This document shows positions 1 to 5,940 of a DNA stretch of 7,648 nucleotides, in pieces (positions within the stretch are counted from its first letter, which is position 1; each line of letters starts with the position of its first letter). The stretch is taken from assembly GCA_016191795.1 (NCBI GenBank), contig JACPVK010000224.1, positions 1 to 7,648 of the forward strand, written 5' to 3'. The DNA is from Gammaproteobacteria bacterium (GTDB taxonomy: Bacteria; Pseudomonadota; Gammaproteobacteria; SZUA-229). The notes below the pieces were generated by a model that worked only from the letters and a program-made list of their open reading frames with translations, had not been told where the DNA came from and made no database searches. Both the position numbers and the translations under genes were made by a program.

Positions 1-1656
1 GATAGCTCGCGGCTGGAGCCGGGCCTGTATGTAGTGAATGCCACCGCGGGTGCCTGGGCGGCTTCGCTGGCCGATGGCAATATTTTACTGAGCCGGCAGG
101 CCATTGATGCCTGCATGCGTTATGGCACGCAGCGCGGTGAACATTTGCTGGCGTTTGTGCTGGCCCATGAGCTGGCGCATCAACGTGCCAATGATTTGTG
201 GCATCAACGTTTTTTCCGGATGGTGGGCACGCAAAGCCAGAAAGATCAAACCAGCATGCTGCGCGGTATGAATCTGGATGCCGATCAGTTACAGCAAATG
301 GAACAGAAAGAAGCCCAGGCCGATCACGATGGTTTGATACTCATGTCGAGCGTGGGTTATGACCCTTATCAGGTGCTGGATAAAAAAGATTTCTTCACCG
401 TGTGGGTGGAAAATATCTGGCAAAGCTCGTGTCAGCAAACCGGCGATGCCGCACTTGGGCAGGCCTGCCAGCAGGCGCAATCCAGGGCGCTGCGCACGCA
501 AATACAACTGGATAACGTGGCCTCACAGGCTATGTTGTACGAGCTGGGTGTGCAGGCGGTGGTGGCCCGGCAATATCGACAGGCACGTCATTATTTCACC
601 GTGTTCGGGCGCGATTACCCCAGCCGGGCCGTGATCTCGGCACTGGCCATGACGTATCTGGCCGAGGCGGTTGAAATTCAGCAGTTATTATTAAAACAGG
701 GCAATCTGGATCAACCGGGATTTTATTATCCCCTGATACTGGATGCGTCGGTACAGACCGTGCGCAAAACCGCATCAACCCGGCGTGGTGATCAGGGTGC
801 CAGACAAAAAAAACAAATACAGCAACTGGTCAATCAGGGCATTAAACAACTGGAACGCGCCATTGAACTGGAGCCGGATTATCAAACCAGTTATTTGATG
901 CTGGGTAGCGCGTATTTACTGGCAAATAATACGTACATGGCACGAGGTGTATTGCAGGGGCGTTATATTCCACGCTTTGGTGCCGATGCATCCAGTGATT
1001 TATTGCTGGCGATGACTCATGCCATAGAAGGCCAGCCGAAAGCTGCGCGTGGAGAATTTCAGGCGCTGCTAAAAAAATTACAGAAAACAAATGAAGTATC
1101 CGGCCTGCCGGAAAACCTGTTGCTGTACAGCGCGTTTTATAATGCCGCCGCCAATGATTTGTTTATGGGTGATGAAGCCGCCGCGCGTGCCAGCTGGCAA
1201 CAACTGGCACGTATGGCACAAACCGCCGGCAATTCATTATTGTTCCGGCTGGCGCTGGGCCAGCTGAATCCTGCTGCTCCCGTCACCACAACGGCATTGA
1301 CTGTAGCGCCGGTGGTACAGGGTTTACGCCTGGGTGATGCGTATAAAGTAAACAAGCTACAGGACCAGTCCAGTGATTTATGGATTGAAGGCGATAAATT
1401 CAGTGTGATGCGAAATCATCAGGGCAGTCACTATGTTGTGAGTGACAAGGGAAAAGTGATCAACGCCTGGCAGGAAGCCGAAGGCAGCATCGAAAATTTG
1501 TTAGCCATAGGCGACAAACCCGATCGGCCATTAAAAGCATTGGGTATGCCGGATCGTCATGTGCATATGCTCAGTGGTGAGTACCTGGCTTATGATCGTT
1601 ATGGACTGGCTCTGCATATTAATCAGAATAAAGTGCAGGGATGGTTTTTGTACTAA
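1..1656 (+). CDS. M48-family zinc metallopeptidase with TPR-like repeats (5' end missing)
   Basis: The frame is open to the left window edge, so the gene starts upstream; the GTG at 34 is internal. Of the visible 551 residues, HELAH at 56-60 is the HExxH zinc site and E104 in EAQAD is the likely third ligand (ExxxD), the M48 pattern. Known M48/BepA-like proteins are periplasmic or membrane-linked proteases that act in outer-membrane quality control, often with C-terminal TPRs. Here helical repeats follow (roughly 175-215 and 280-320, with an ERAIELEPDY TPR signature). A beta-rich tail at about 446-551 ends in a segment (LGMPDR, then GEYLAYDRYGL and VQGWFLY) that resembles BamE/SmpA-type folds; this last similarity is by eye only. 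The signal peptide would lie outside the window. The gene is followed by a repeat island, so it is probably the last gene of its transcript. The peptidase call is firm; the substrate is unknown. Confidence 0.88.
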   Translation, partial: DSSRLEPGLYVVNATAGAWAASLADGNILLSRQAIDACMRYGTQRGEHLLAFVLAHELAHQRANDLWHQRFFRMVGTQSQKDQTSMLRGMNLDADQLQQMEQKEAQADHDGLILMSSVGYDPYQVLDKKDFFTVWVENIWQSSCQQTGDAALGQACQQAQSRALRTQIQLDNVASQAMLYELGVQAVVARQYRQARHYFTVFGRDYPSRAVISALAMTYLAEAVEIQQLLLKQGNLDQPGFYYPLILDASVQTVRKTASTRRGDQGARQKKQIQQLVNQGIKQLERAIELEPDYQTSYLMLGSAYLLANNTYMARGVLQGRYIPRFGADASSDLLLAMTHAIEGQPKAARGEFQALLKKLQKTNEVSGLPENLLLYSAFYNAAANDLFMGDEAAARASWQQLARMAQTAGNSLLFRLALGQLNPAAPVTTTALTVAPVVQGLRLGDAYKVNKLQDQSSDLWIEGDKFSVMRNHQGSHYVVSDKGKVINAWQEAEGSIENLLAIGDKPDRPLKALGMPDRHVHMLSGEYLAYDRYGLALHINQNKVQGWFLY

Positions 1657-1671
1657 TGTTTGTTGCGGCGG

Positions 1672-1741
1672 GTAGGGTGGGCATGCATTTTTGCCCACCG
1701 ATAAATGTACCGCGTGGGCAGATGAAGCCTGCCCACCCTAC
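1672..1741. repeat. REP-like palindrome, GTAGGGTGGGC type
   Basis: The 11-bp ends GTAGGGTGGGC (1672-1682) and GCCCACCCTAC (1731-1741) are perfect inverted repeats. A nested pair, TGCCCAC (1692-1698) and GTGGGCA (1714-1720), lies between them. It starts 15 bp after the peptidase stop codon and could end that transcript. Palindromes beginning GTAGGGTGG are a common intergenic repeat class in gammaproteobacteria, and a related copy lies at 5780-5846. No T-tract follows, so a terminator role is only inferred. Confidence 0.75.
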
Positions 1742-1765
1742 AAAGTTAATGTTTGTTGCTGATAT

Positions 1766-1790
1766 TGTAGGAGCGGGCCATGCCCGCGAC
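1766..1790. repeat. REP-like hairpin, TGTAGGAGCGGGC type
   Basis: This short GC-rich hairpin has GCGGGC (1773-1778) pairing with GCCCGC (1782-1787) around a 3-nt loop, preceded by TGTAGGA. It matches the form of REP sequences common in Pseudomonas and relatives, which are moved by RAYT transposases. No RAYT gene is present in this window. Confidence 0.65.
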
Positions 1791-1810
1791 AGGTAAAGAG
1801 AAAAGCTTTC

Positions 1811-1858
1811 GACACAGAGACACAGAGACACAGAGTTACTGAGTTACTGAGTTACTGA
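1811..1858. repeat. Perfect 8-bp tandem repeats: three GACACAGA then three GTTACTGA
   Basis: Six 8-bp units lie head to tail without a gap: GACACAGA at 1811, 1819 and 1827, then GTTACTGA at 1835, 1843 and 1851. The two units share the pattern GNNACNGA, so one could derive from the other. The array lies at the left end of the MITE-like element and its first half forms most of that element's terminal repeat. Confidence 0.85.
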
Positions 1859-1904
1859 GATAAATTATTATCAGGCGCGCCTTTAGTTGTGCGCAAGCTA
1901 CTTA

Positions 1905-1978
1905 AAAAAGCGTCAGCCTGAAGGCCGACCCACACATAATCGAAGTAATGTGGGTTGGCCTTCAGGCCAACGCTTTTT
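1905..1978. repeat. Long stem-loop with two 30-nt arms of the GGCCTTCAGGC family
   Basis: Arms 1905-1934 and 1949-1978 are inverted repeats matching at 27 of 30 positions around a 14-nt loop. The 3' arm carries TTGGCCTTCAGGCCAACG and ends in five T. Single arms of the same family recur at 5874-5900 and 7234-7261. With its GC-rich stem and closing T-run it could act as a transcription terminator or attenuator upstream of the sigma-like gene, but this is untested. Confidence 0.75.
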
Positions 1979-2053
1979 AATAAATAGTTTTCTTTGCGCC
2001 TTCGCGCCTTTGCGTCGAATGTTTTTTTGCCAGTTATCAACCCAGGTTAAACC

Positions 2054-2977
2054 TTGCCAACCTCAAATCAACAAAAACACACTGCGGTTGAAGATCAGCT
2101 GGCGCTGGCAAAATCGGCTGCGTCGGGTGAAAAAAAATCACGCCAGCAGGTTAATGCGCTGGTGCAACCGATCATCGATTTTCAAACTTCGCGGTTTTGC
2201 AAACGCTTCTGCAATGAAAACCAGTATTTGTATCGTTGCACCTTAAAACCGCCCATGGGTTCCATGCATCAGGATGCAGCCTGGTGTGAATGGGGCAATG
2301 CCAGTTATGGCTGGATGCTGAATGACCTGAGCCGCCCACAGCGATTGCTGAAGTACCAGGGTATTAACGACGCCAGCTTGTTTGATTATTTTTACCAGAT
2401 TGCCAACTCGCAGCCGTTTTATGAGCGCTGGAAAGACTGGCGCTTTGGCCGCAAGATTCATGTGCCAACTTATATCCAATCCCTGTCGCCGGATGCGGCC
2501 AGTGTGTTTCTGGGTATCAGGGCAGGTGATGATCTGGCCATGCTGGCACAAAAAATAGCGCGGCCACTGGCCGATATCGAAAAACTGGCGCAATCAATAA
2601 TTGGTTTGTTAACGGCAAAAAAACGTTTGCATTTGTTAAATCCGCCAAAACTGGTGTCGATGACAGAGACTATGGATGATGCCGATTCAGATCAGGAAGA
2701 CCGGCAAATCGATCTTGCCAGTTATGATGAAGCCATTGAAGTACAGGAAGACAAACAGCGCCTGCAACAGGCCTGGGCAAAACTGGATCCGGTTGAACAG
2801 TTTGTACTGGAAGCCCTGTTAATTGATGAACTGGATGCCGAAGATGTACTGGCTGCATTGCGAAAGATGGATCTAAGCATCAAAAAAGGCGTGCCGGCCG
2901 ATCAGACCGATCGCCAGCAGCTTTATTATTATCGCCGCAAAACACTGGCGCGCCTGGCGGAATATATGCATGAATAA
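2054..2977 (+). CDS. Sigma-70-like regulatory protein (tentative)
   Basis: This 307-residue protein starts at TTG 2054: an in-frame TAA lies at 2048-2050, and AGG at 2044-2046 gives a ribosome site 7 nt upstream. It has no signal peptide, so it is cytoplasmic. Residues 100-145 (with FYERWKDWRFGRK) resemble sigma region 2. An acidic linker at about 205-229 follows. Residues 243-305 (LDPVEQFVLEALL, then DRQQLYYYRRKTLARL) look like a region-4 helix-turn-helix. The N-terminal 95 residues are not typical of ECF sigma factors; all four cysteines of the protein lie there (C49, C53, C62, C78). The next gene encodes a zf-HC2 membrane protein, the usual partner of such sigma factors, which supports the call. 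It could instead be a divergent DNA-binding protein of unknown family. It heads the four-gene cluster and may control it. Confidence 0.55.
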   Translation: MPTSNQQKHTAVEDQLALAKSAASGEKKSRQQVNALVQPIIDFQTSRFCKRFCNENQYLYRCTLKPPMGSMHQDAAWCEWGNASYGWMLNDLSRPQRLLKYQGINDASLFDYFYQIANSQPFYERWKDWRFGRKIHVPTYIQSLSPDAASVFLGIRAGDDLAMLAQKIARPLADIEKLAQSIIGLLTAKKRLHLLNPPKLVSMTETMDDADSDQEDRQIDLASYDEAIEVQEDKQRLQQAWAKLDPVEQFVLEALLIDELDAEDVLAALRKMDLSIKKGVPADQTDRQQLYYYRRKTLARLAEYMHE

Positions 2978-3033
2978 TTTTTTCAAATATCCGGACATTG
3001 ATTGTCTTATTAATAACAGGCAGCAAATTAACC

Positions 3034-3981
3034 ATGAGTATGGCCGTGAGTAATCATCCTGAACTGGCAACCTTGCAAAATTATCTGGCTAACAGTGCAG
3101 CCGATGAATTTGCAGGCCTGCGTTTACACCTGGCGCAATGTTCGTCCTGTCGTGAGCTGGTCACGGGATTGTCCGGGGCAGAGCAAATGACACAGCACAC
3201 GGCAGCAAACTATTCAGGTGCTGATGGCCTGACAGAACAGCAACACCAGAATATTGTTGATTACATCGATAACCGTCTGGCTGAAAACGAAAGACTTCAA
3301 CAAAAAGAATTTATCCAGGCCAATGCAGCCGCCATGAAAGCAGCACTGCATTATGCCAGCCATAAATCGGCGATGGACAAGGCACTCTCCGGATCAAAAG
3401 CTGATGCGGCCCGGCAGTCTAATGAAAAAATTAACAAAAGTATTCAGCACTTCGACTTGTGGAACACATTAAAAGATCTGGTCACGATTAAGGCGCCGGT
3501 GTGGTTAACGGTACCTGCCACGGCGGCATTGGTGGCCTTGCTGAGTATTAACCTGTTTAACCAGCCTGAAATCGGCCATACAGGTTATACCATCGCCAGT
3601 TATCAGGATAATCCGGTTATCCAGTTCAGGGCTAAAGAAGCTCAACCGGGTATTGGTTTTTTTGCCCGGCCATCGCAATCTGCCGAGCCTTATAAAGCGG
3701 TCAGGGTGTCGGTATCAGAAGGCAACCGGTTTACAATACACTGGCCACCGGTAACCGGCGCCGTCATCTATAACTTGCGATTGCAGATGTTTAATCAGGG
3801 TAGCAAGCTGGTCGTTGGCGAAGTGACCACAAAAAATAACTCGGCGGTTATTACGGCCGATCTCGATAATATCTATCATCGTTACGAATGGGTGTTATCC
3901 GGCGAGACCAGTGATAATCGGGCGTTTATTTCCAGTGGCGGATTTGTTATCAATCATACTGAACAAGGTGTGCTGAAATGA
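3034..3981 (+). CDS. zf-HC2 anti-sigma-like single-pass membrane protein
   Basis: I chose ATG 3034 (315 residues). The frame opens at a TTG at 2998 but has no useful ribosome site there; AACAGG at 3015-3020 sits 13 nt before the ATG, longer than ideal, and ATG 3040 is also possible. The N-terminus carries HxxxCxxC (H32, C36, C39), the zinc-finger motif of ZAS/zf-HC2 anti-sigma factors. One membrane helix lies at about 154-175. The C-terminal part, about 220-310 (with RFTIHWPPVTGAVIYNLRL), is beta-rich and resembles a fibronectin type III fold; it should be periplasmic. The likely role is to hold the upstream sigma-like protein at the membrane and release it on an envelope signal. The stop overlaps the caspase start (ATGA), which shows translational coupling. 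The partner assignment rests on adjacency. Confidence 0.7.
   Translation: MSMAVSNHPELATLQNYLANSAADEFAGLRLHLAQCSSCRELVTGLSGAEQMTQHTAANYSGADGLTEQQHQNIVDYIDNRLAENERLQQKEFIQANAAAMKAALHYASHKSAMDKALSGSKADAARQSNEKINKSIQHFDLWNTLKDLVTIKAPVWLTVPATAALVALLSINLFNQPEIGHTGYTIASYQDNPVIQFRAKEAQPGIGFFARPSQSAEPYKAVRVSVSEGNRFTIHWPPVTGAVIYNLRLQMFNQGSKLVVGEVTTKNNSAVITADLDNIYHRYEWVLSGETSDNRAFISSGGFVINHTEQGVLK
3965..3970 (+). promoter_or_regulatory. Ribosome binding site of the caspase gene
   Basis: AAGGTG lies 7 nt before ATG 3978, inside the end of the anti-sigma-like gene. It confirms the start within the ATGA overlap. Confidence 0.65.
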
Positions 3982-4997
3982 AGTACGCATTTTCAAGTAA
4001 CGTATTATTTGTTGCCGCAATTATCCTGGCTGGTATGCCTGCCATGGCAGCAACCGAAAACTCTCGAGGCATTGCATTACAACCCGTGGAGCAAAAAGTT
4101 GTAGCACCACTTAACAAGGGTGTCTACCGGGCGTTGATTATTGGCAATAATGATTATCAAAGTGAAGATGGTTTGTGGAAGCCATTAAAAACGGCGGTAT
4201 CGGATGCCCGTGCGGTGCAAAAACTGCTGGAAAATTCCTATGGCTTCAGTGATGTGAGCGTGATTGAAAATGCCACGCGTCGCGATGTGCTCAAGGCCTT
4301 TGAGGCACTATCACAAAAAGTACTGCCCGATGACAATGTACTGGTGTATTACGCCGGCCATGGATTTATGGAATCCGAAACCAACCGGGGTTACTGGATA
4401 CCGGTTGATGCCGAAGGGCGTGATAACACAACCTTTCTGGGTAACTCGACCATACGCGATGAGTTAACGCTGATTGCCAGCCGCGCCAAACATACTCTGC
4501 TGATTTCCGATTCCTGCTTTAGTGGCACGCTGTTGCGCCGCGGCGTACGGGGAATACCGGATGCCGCAGACAGTGAGCAATATTATAAAAAAGTATCCAG
4601 TAAAAAGAGTGTGCAAATCATGACGGCCGGTGGTGTGGAATTTGTCGATGACAACTACCAGTCATCCAACCACTCACCCTTCACTTATTTTTTACTGAAT
4701 GAATTAAAAAATAATGATCGCCCCATGCTGACACTCAGCGAGCTTTCCACCAATGTTGAAAAAGCCGTGGCCAATAATGTGGATCAGGTGCCCGAGTCCG
4801 GGGTTCTGCATGGCGCAGGTGACGAGCTGGGTGAATTTATTTTTATCAAAATGGATCTGGTGGTCGATGGCGTGCCAGCCGACAGGGTAAAAGTGCAGGT
4901 CAATGTCAAACAGGGTGATGGTTCTCAACCAGGGTCCAGGGTAGTGCGGGAAAAATCGGGTCCGCGCAAAGAAGTTATTCCGGTTCCAACTTTATAA
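3978..4997 (+). CDS. Exported caspase-fold (C14/metacaspase-like) cysteine peptidase
   Basis: This is a 339-residue protein. Residues 1-24 form a Sec signal peptide (hydrophobic core 8-20, likely cut after PAMA), so the peptidase acts in the periplasm or beyond. The caspase domain spans about 48-270: YRALIIGNNDY at 50-60 is the first strand, H128 in YYAGHGF is the catalytic histidine, and C180 in ISDSCFSG is the nucleophile. C180 is the only cysteine in the protein. The later stretch SPFTYFLLNEL is typical of the small-subunit region. The C-terminal 60 residues are polar and proline-bearing, with no recognised domain. Family knowledge predicts cleavage after basic residues for metacaspase-like enzymes, but specificity cannot be read here. 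It overlaps the anti-sigma-like gene by 4 bp and lies 15 bp before the outer-membrane gene, so these are probably co-transcribed. Confidence 0.92.
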   Translation: MKYAFSSNVLFVAAIILAGMPAMAATENSRGIALQPVEQKVVAPLNKGVYRALIIGNNDYQSEDGLWKPLKTAVSDARAVQKLLENSYGFSDVSVIENATRRDVLKAFEALSQKVLPDDNVLVYYAGHGFMESETNRGYWIPVDAEGRDNTTFLGNSTIRDELTLIASRAKHTLLISDSCFSGTLLRRGVRGIPDAADSEQYYKKVSSKKSVQIMTAGGVEFVDDNYQSSNHSPFTYFLLNELKNNDRPMLTLSELSTNVEKAVANNVDQVPESGVLHGAGDELGEFIFIKMDLVVDGVPADRVKVQVNVKQGDGSQPGSRVVREKSGPRKEVIPVPTL

Positions 4998-5004
4998 AAA
5001 TATG

Positions 5005-5010
5005 GGTGAT
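5005..5010 (+). promoter_or_regulatory. GGTGAT ribosome binding site
   Basis: GGTGAT pairs with the 5' part of the anti-Shine-Dalgarno region and lies 2 nt before ATG 5013, the right spacing for that register. It favours ATG 5013 over the internal ATG at 5031. The same GGTGAT layout precedes the gene at 5941. Confidence 0.55.
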
Positions 5011-5012
5011 GT

Positions 5013-5729
5013 ATGTGTCATAAAAAATTAATGATGTGTGGTTTGGTGTCAACGGCGCTATGGATGCACACGGCAGCCGCGGATGAACGTATTACGCTGG
5101 GCGTAAAACTCCTGGGTGCCGGCTGGAGTGGTGATAACGGTGGCGTATCCAGCAGTTTTAACAGTACCGAAGGTGGGCAGCTGGCGTTCAGCGCGTCGTA
5201 TACGCTGGAAAAATTCTATGCCGGCATTAGCCTGCAAAGCGGTAATTATAAATTTGACGGCACGGCGCCGGATCAGTTCACACCGAGCACACGCGTTAGC
5301 AGCAGCAATGTGGAAATAGAACAGCGCGAAATGGATTTACTGGCAGGTTATTATTTCTGGGATACCGTCTCATTGTTTGTAGATATTAAAGGTGTCAGCA
5401 ATACCTGGTCCAGCAGTAGTTATAAACAGAATTTCGGTGGCATTGGTTTTGGCGCATCCGGTTATATGCCCATTAATGCGGACTGGACCGGCTATGGTTC
5501 GGTCGGCTTTATTGGACGCGGTGAAATTAAAGATGAAGACAAGGTGAAAGTGGGTGACGGCAGCAGCGGTGCACTGGAAATCGGTGCCGTCTACCGTATG
5601 GCGCCTAACAGCACGCTTAATATGGGTGTGAAATTTCGTAACTACAGACTGGAATACCTGACAAACTCAACTCAGGATTATTCAATCAATGCATTGTTTG
5701 TCGGTTACAACCACGAGTTTGCACTGTAA
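5013..5729 (+). CDS. Small outer-membrane beta-barrel protein
   Basis: This is a 238-residue protein. Residues 1-23 form a signal peptide (core at 8-18, likely cut after TAAA, before DERITLG). The mature part alternates polar and aromatic/hydrophobic residues in strands of about 10, split by Gly/Ser/Asn-rich turns, for example ITLGVKLLGAGW, GQLAFSASYTLEKFYAGISL, MDLLAGYYFW and LNMGVKFRNYRLEYL. It ends VGYNHEFAL, close to the aromatic C-terminal strand used for BAM recognition, though the last residue is Leu, not Phe. The size fits an 8- to 10-strand barrel of the OmpA/OmpW-like superfamily; I do not recognise a specific family. It follows the caspase gene by 15 bp and is probably the last gene of the cluster. 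It could be a channel, a receptor or a target of the peptidase; the sequence does not decide. Confidence 0.75.
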   Translation: MCHKKLMMCGLVSTALWMHTAAADERITLGVKLLGAGWSGDNGGVSSSFNSTEGGQLAFSASYTLEKFYAGISLQSGNYKFDGTAPDQFTPSTRVSSSNVEIEQREMDLLAGYYFWDTVSLFVDIKGVSNTWSSSSYKQNFGGIGFGASGYMPINADWTGYGSVGFIGRGEIKDEDKVKVGDGSSGALEIGAVYRMAPNSTLNMGVKFRNYRLEYLTNSTQDYSINALFVGYNHEFAL

Positions 5730-5779
5730 GGTCCTGCTAAAAACCAGGAAGCCTCTGTTTAAGTCAATAAATGATGACT

Positions 5780-5846
5780 GTAGGGCGGATAAGCGTAGCG
5801 CATCCGCCGATTACGTTGGTGGATGCGCTACGCTTATCCACCCTAC
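5780..5846. repeat. REP-like palindrome, GTAGGGYGGATAAGCG type
   Basis: Arms 5780-5808 and 5818-5846 match at 27 of 29 positions around a 9-nt loop. The arms contain ATAAGCGTAGCGCATCC and its complement, and the ends read GTAGGG and CCCTAC, as in the palindrome at 1672-1741. It lies between the beta-barrel gene and the DUF4384 gene and may end the four-gene transcript, although no T-run follows. Confidence 0.8.
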
Positions 5847-5873
5847 CAAACTCATAAACGAATACTGCATTTT

Positions 5874-5900
5874 TAGGTCGGCCTTCAGGTCGACGCTTTT
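5874..5900. repeat. Single GGCCTTCAGG-family repeat arm
   Basis: The sequence contains AGGTCGGCCTTCAGG and ends ACGCTTTT. It is a relative of the arms at 1949-1978 and 7234-7261. Unlike those it has no facing partner arm nearby, so it looks like a half element. It ends 40 bp before the DUF4384 start codon. Otherwise 5730-5940 holds only the palindrome at 5780-5846 and no gene I can support. Confidence 0.6.
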
Positions 5901-5931
5901 GGGTGGGTTATTTTGCTGAAATATCCAGATC

Positions 5932-5939
5932 AAGGTGAT
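5932..5939 (+). promoter_or_regulatory. AAGGTGAT ribosome binding site
   Basis: AAGGTGAT is a strong match to the anti-Shine-Dalgarno region just before ATG 5941. The in-frame GTG at 5935 lies inside it, so ATG 5941 is the start. Confidence 0.75.
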
Positions 5940-5940
5940 T

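Larger units (their letters stand above)
1808..2019. mobile_element. Possible MITE-like element with 28-bp imperfect terminal inverted repeats
   Basis: The left end (1808-1835) starts TTCGACACAGAG. The reverse complement of the right end (1992-2019) starts TTCGACGCAAAG. They match at 19 of 28 positions and all nine differences are transitions. Both ends keep an 8-bp period. The element is about 212 bp, has no credible gene, and holds the long stem-loop at 1905-1978. Repeats reading CACAGAGACACAGAG and TTTGCGCCTTTGCGTC are familiar from many bacterial intergenic regions. I see no clear target-site duplication, so mobility is an inference. Its right edge lies 34 bp before the start codon of the sigma-like gene. 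Confidence 0.5.

Noticed and set aside
1811..1858. CRISPR array
   Set aside because: The units are 8 bp and contiguous, with no spacers and no cas genes nearby.
2010..2039. Possible sigma-70 promoter (TTGCGT, 18 bp, TTATCA) before the sigma-like gene
   Set aside because: The -10 match is poor and the -35 lies in the MITE-like terminal repeat; too weak to annotate.
1887..2246. Plus-strand open frame of 119 codons crossing the MITE-like element and the start of the sigma-like gene
   Set aside because: It runs through the stem-loop and terminal repeat, overlaps the better-supported gene at 2054, and its translation is repeat-derived and low in family-like features.
2998..3033. TTG start at 2998 for the anti-sigma-like protein
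   Set aside because: The only purine-rich stretch is 2 nt away, and the added 12 residues are not zf-HC2-like; ATG 3034 is preferred.
5732..5749. Hairpin TCCTG/CAGGA after the beta-barrel gene as a terminator
   Set aside because: The stem is only 5 bp and no proper T-run follows directly.
5689..5919. Plus-strand open frame of 76 codons after the beta-barrel gene
   Set aside because: It starts inside the barrel gene in another frame and is mostly the palindrome at 5780-5846.
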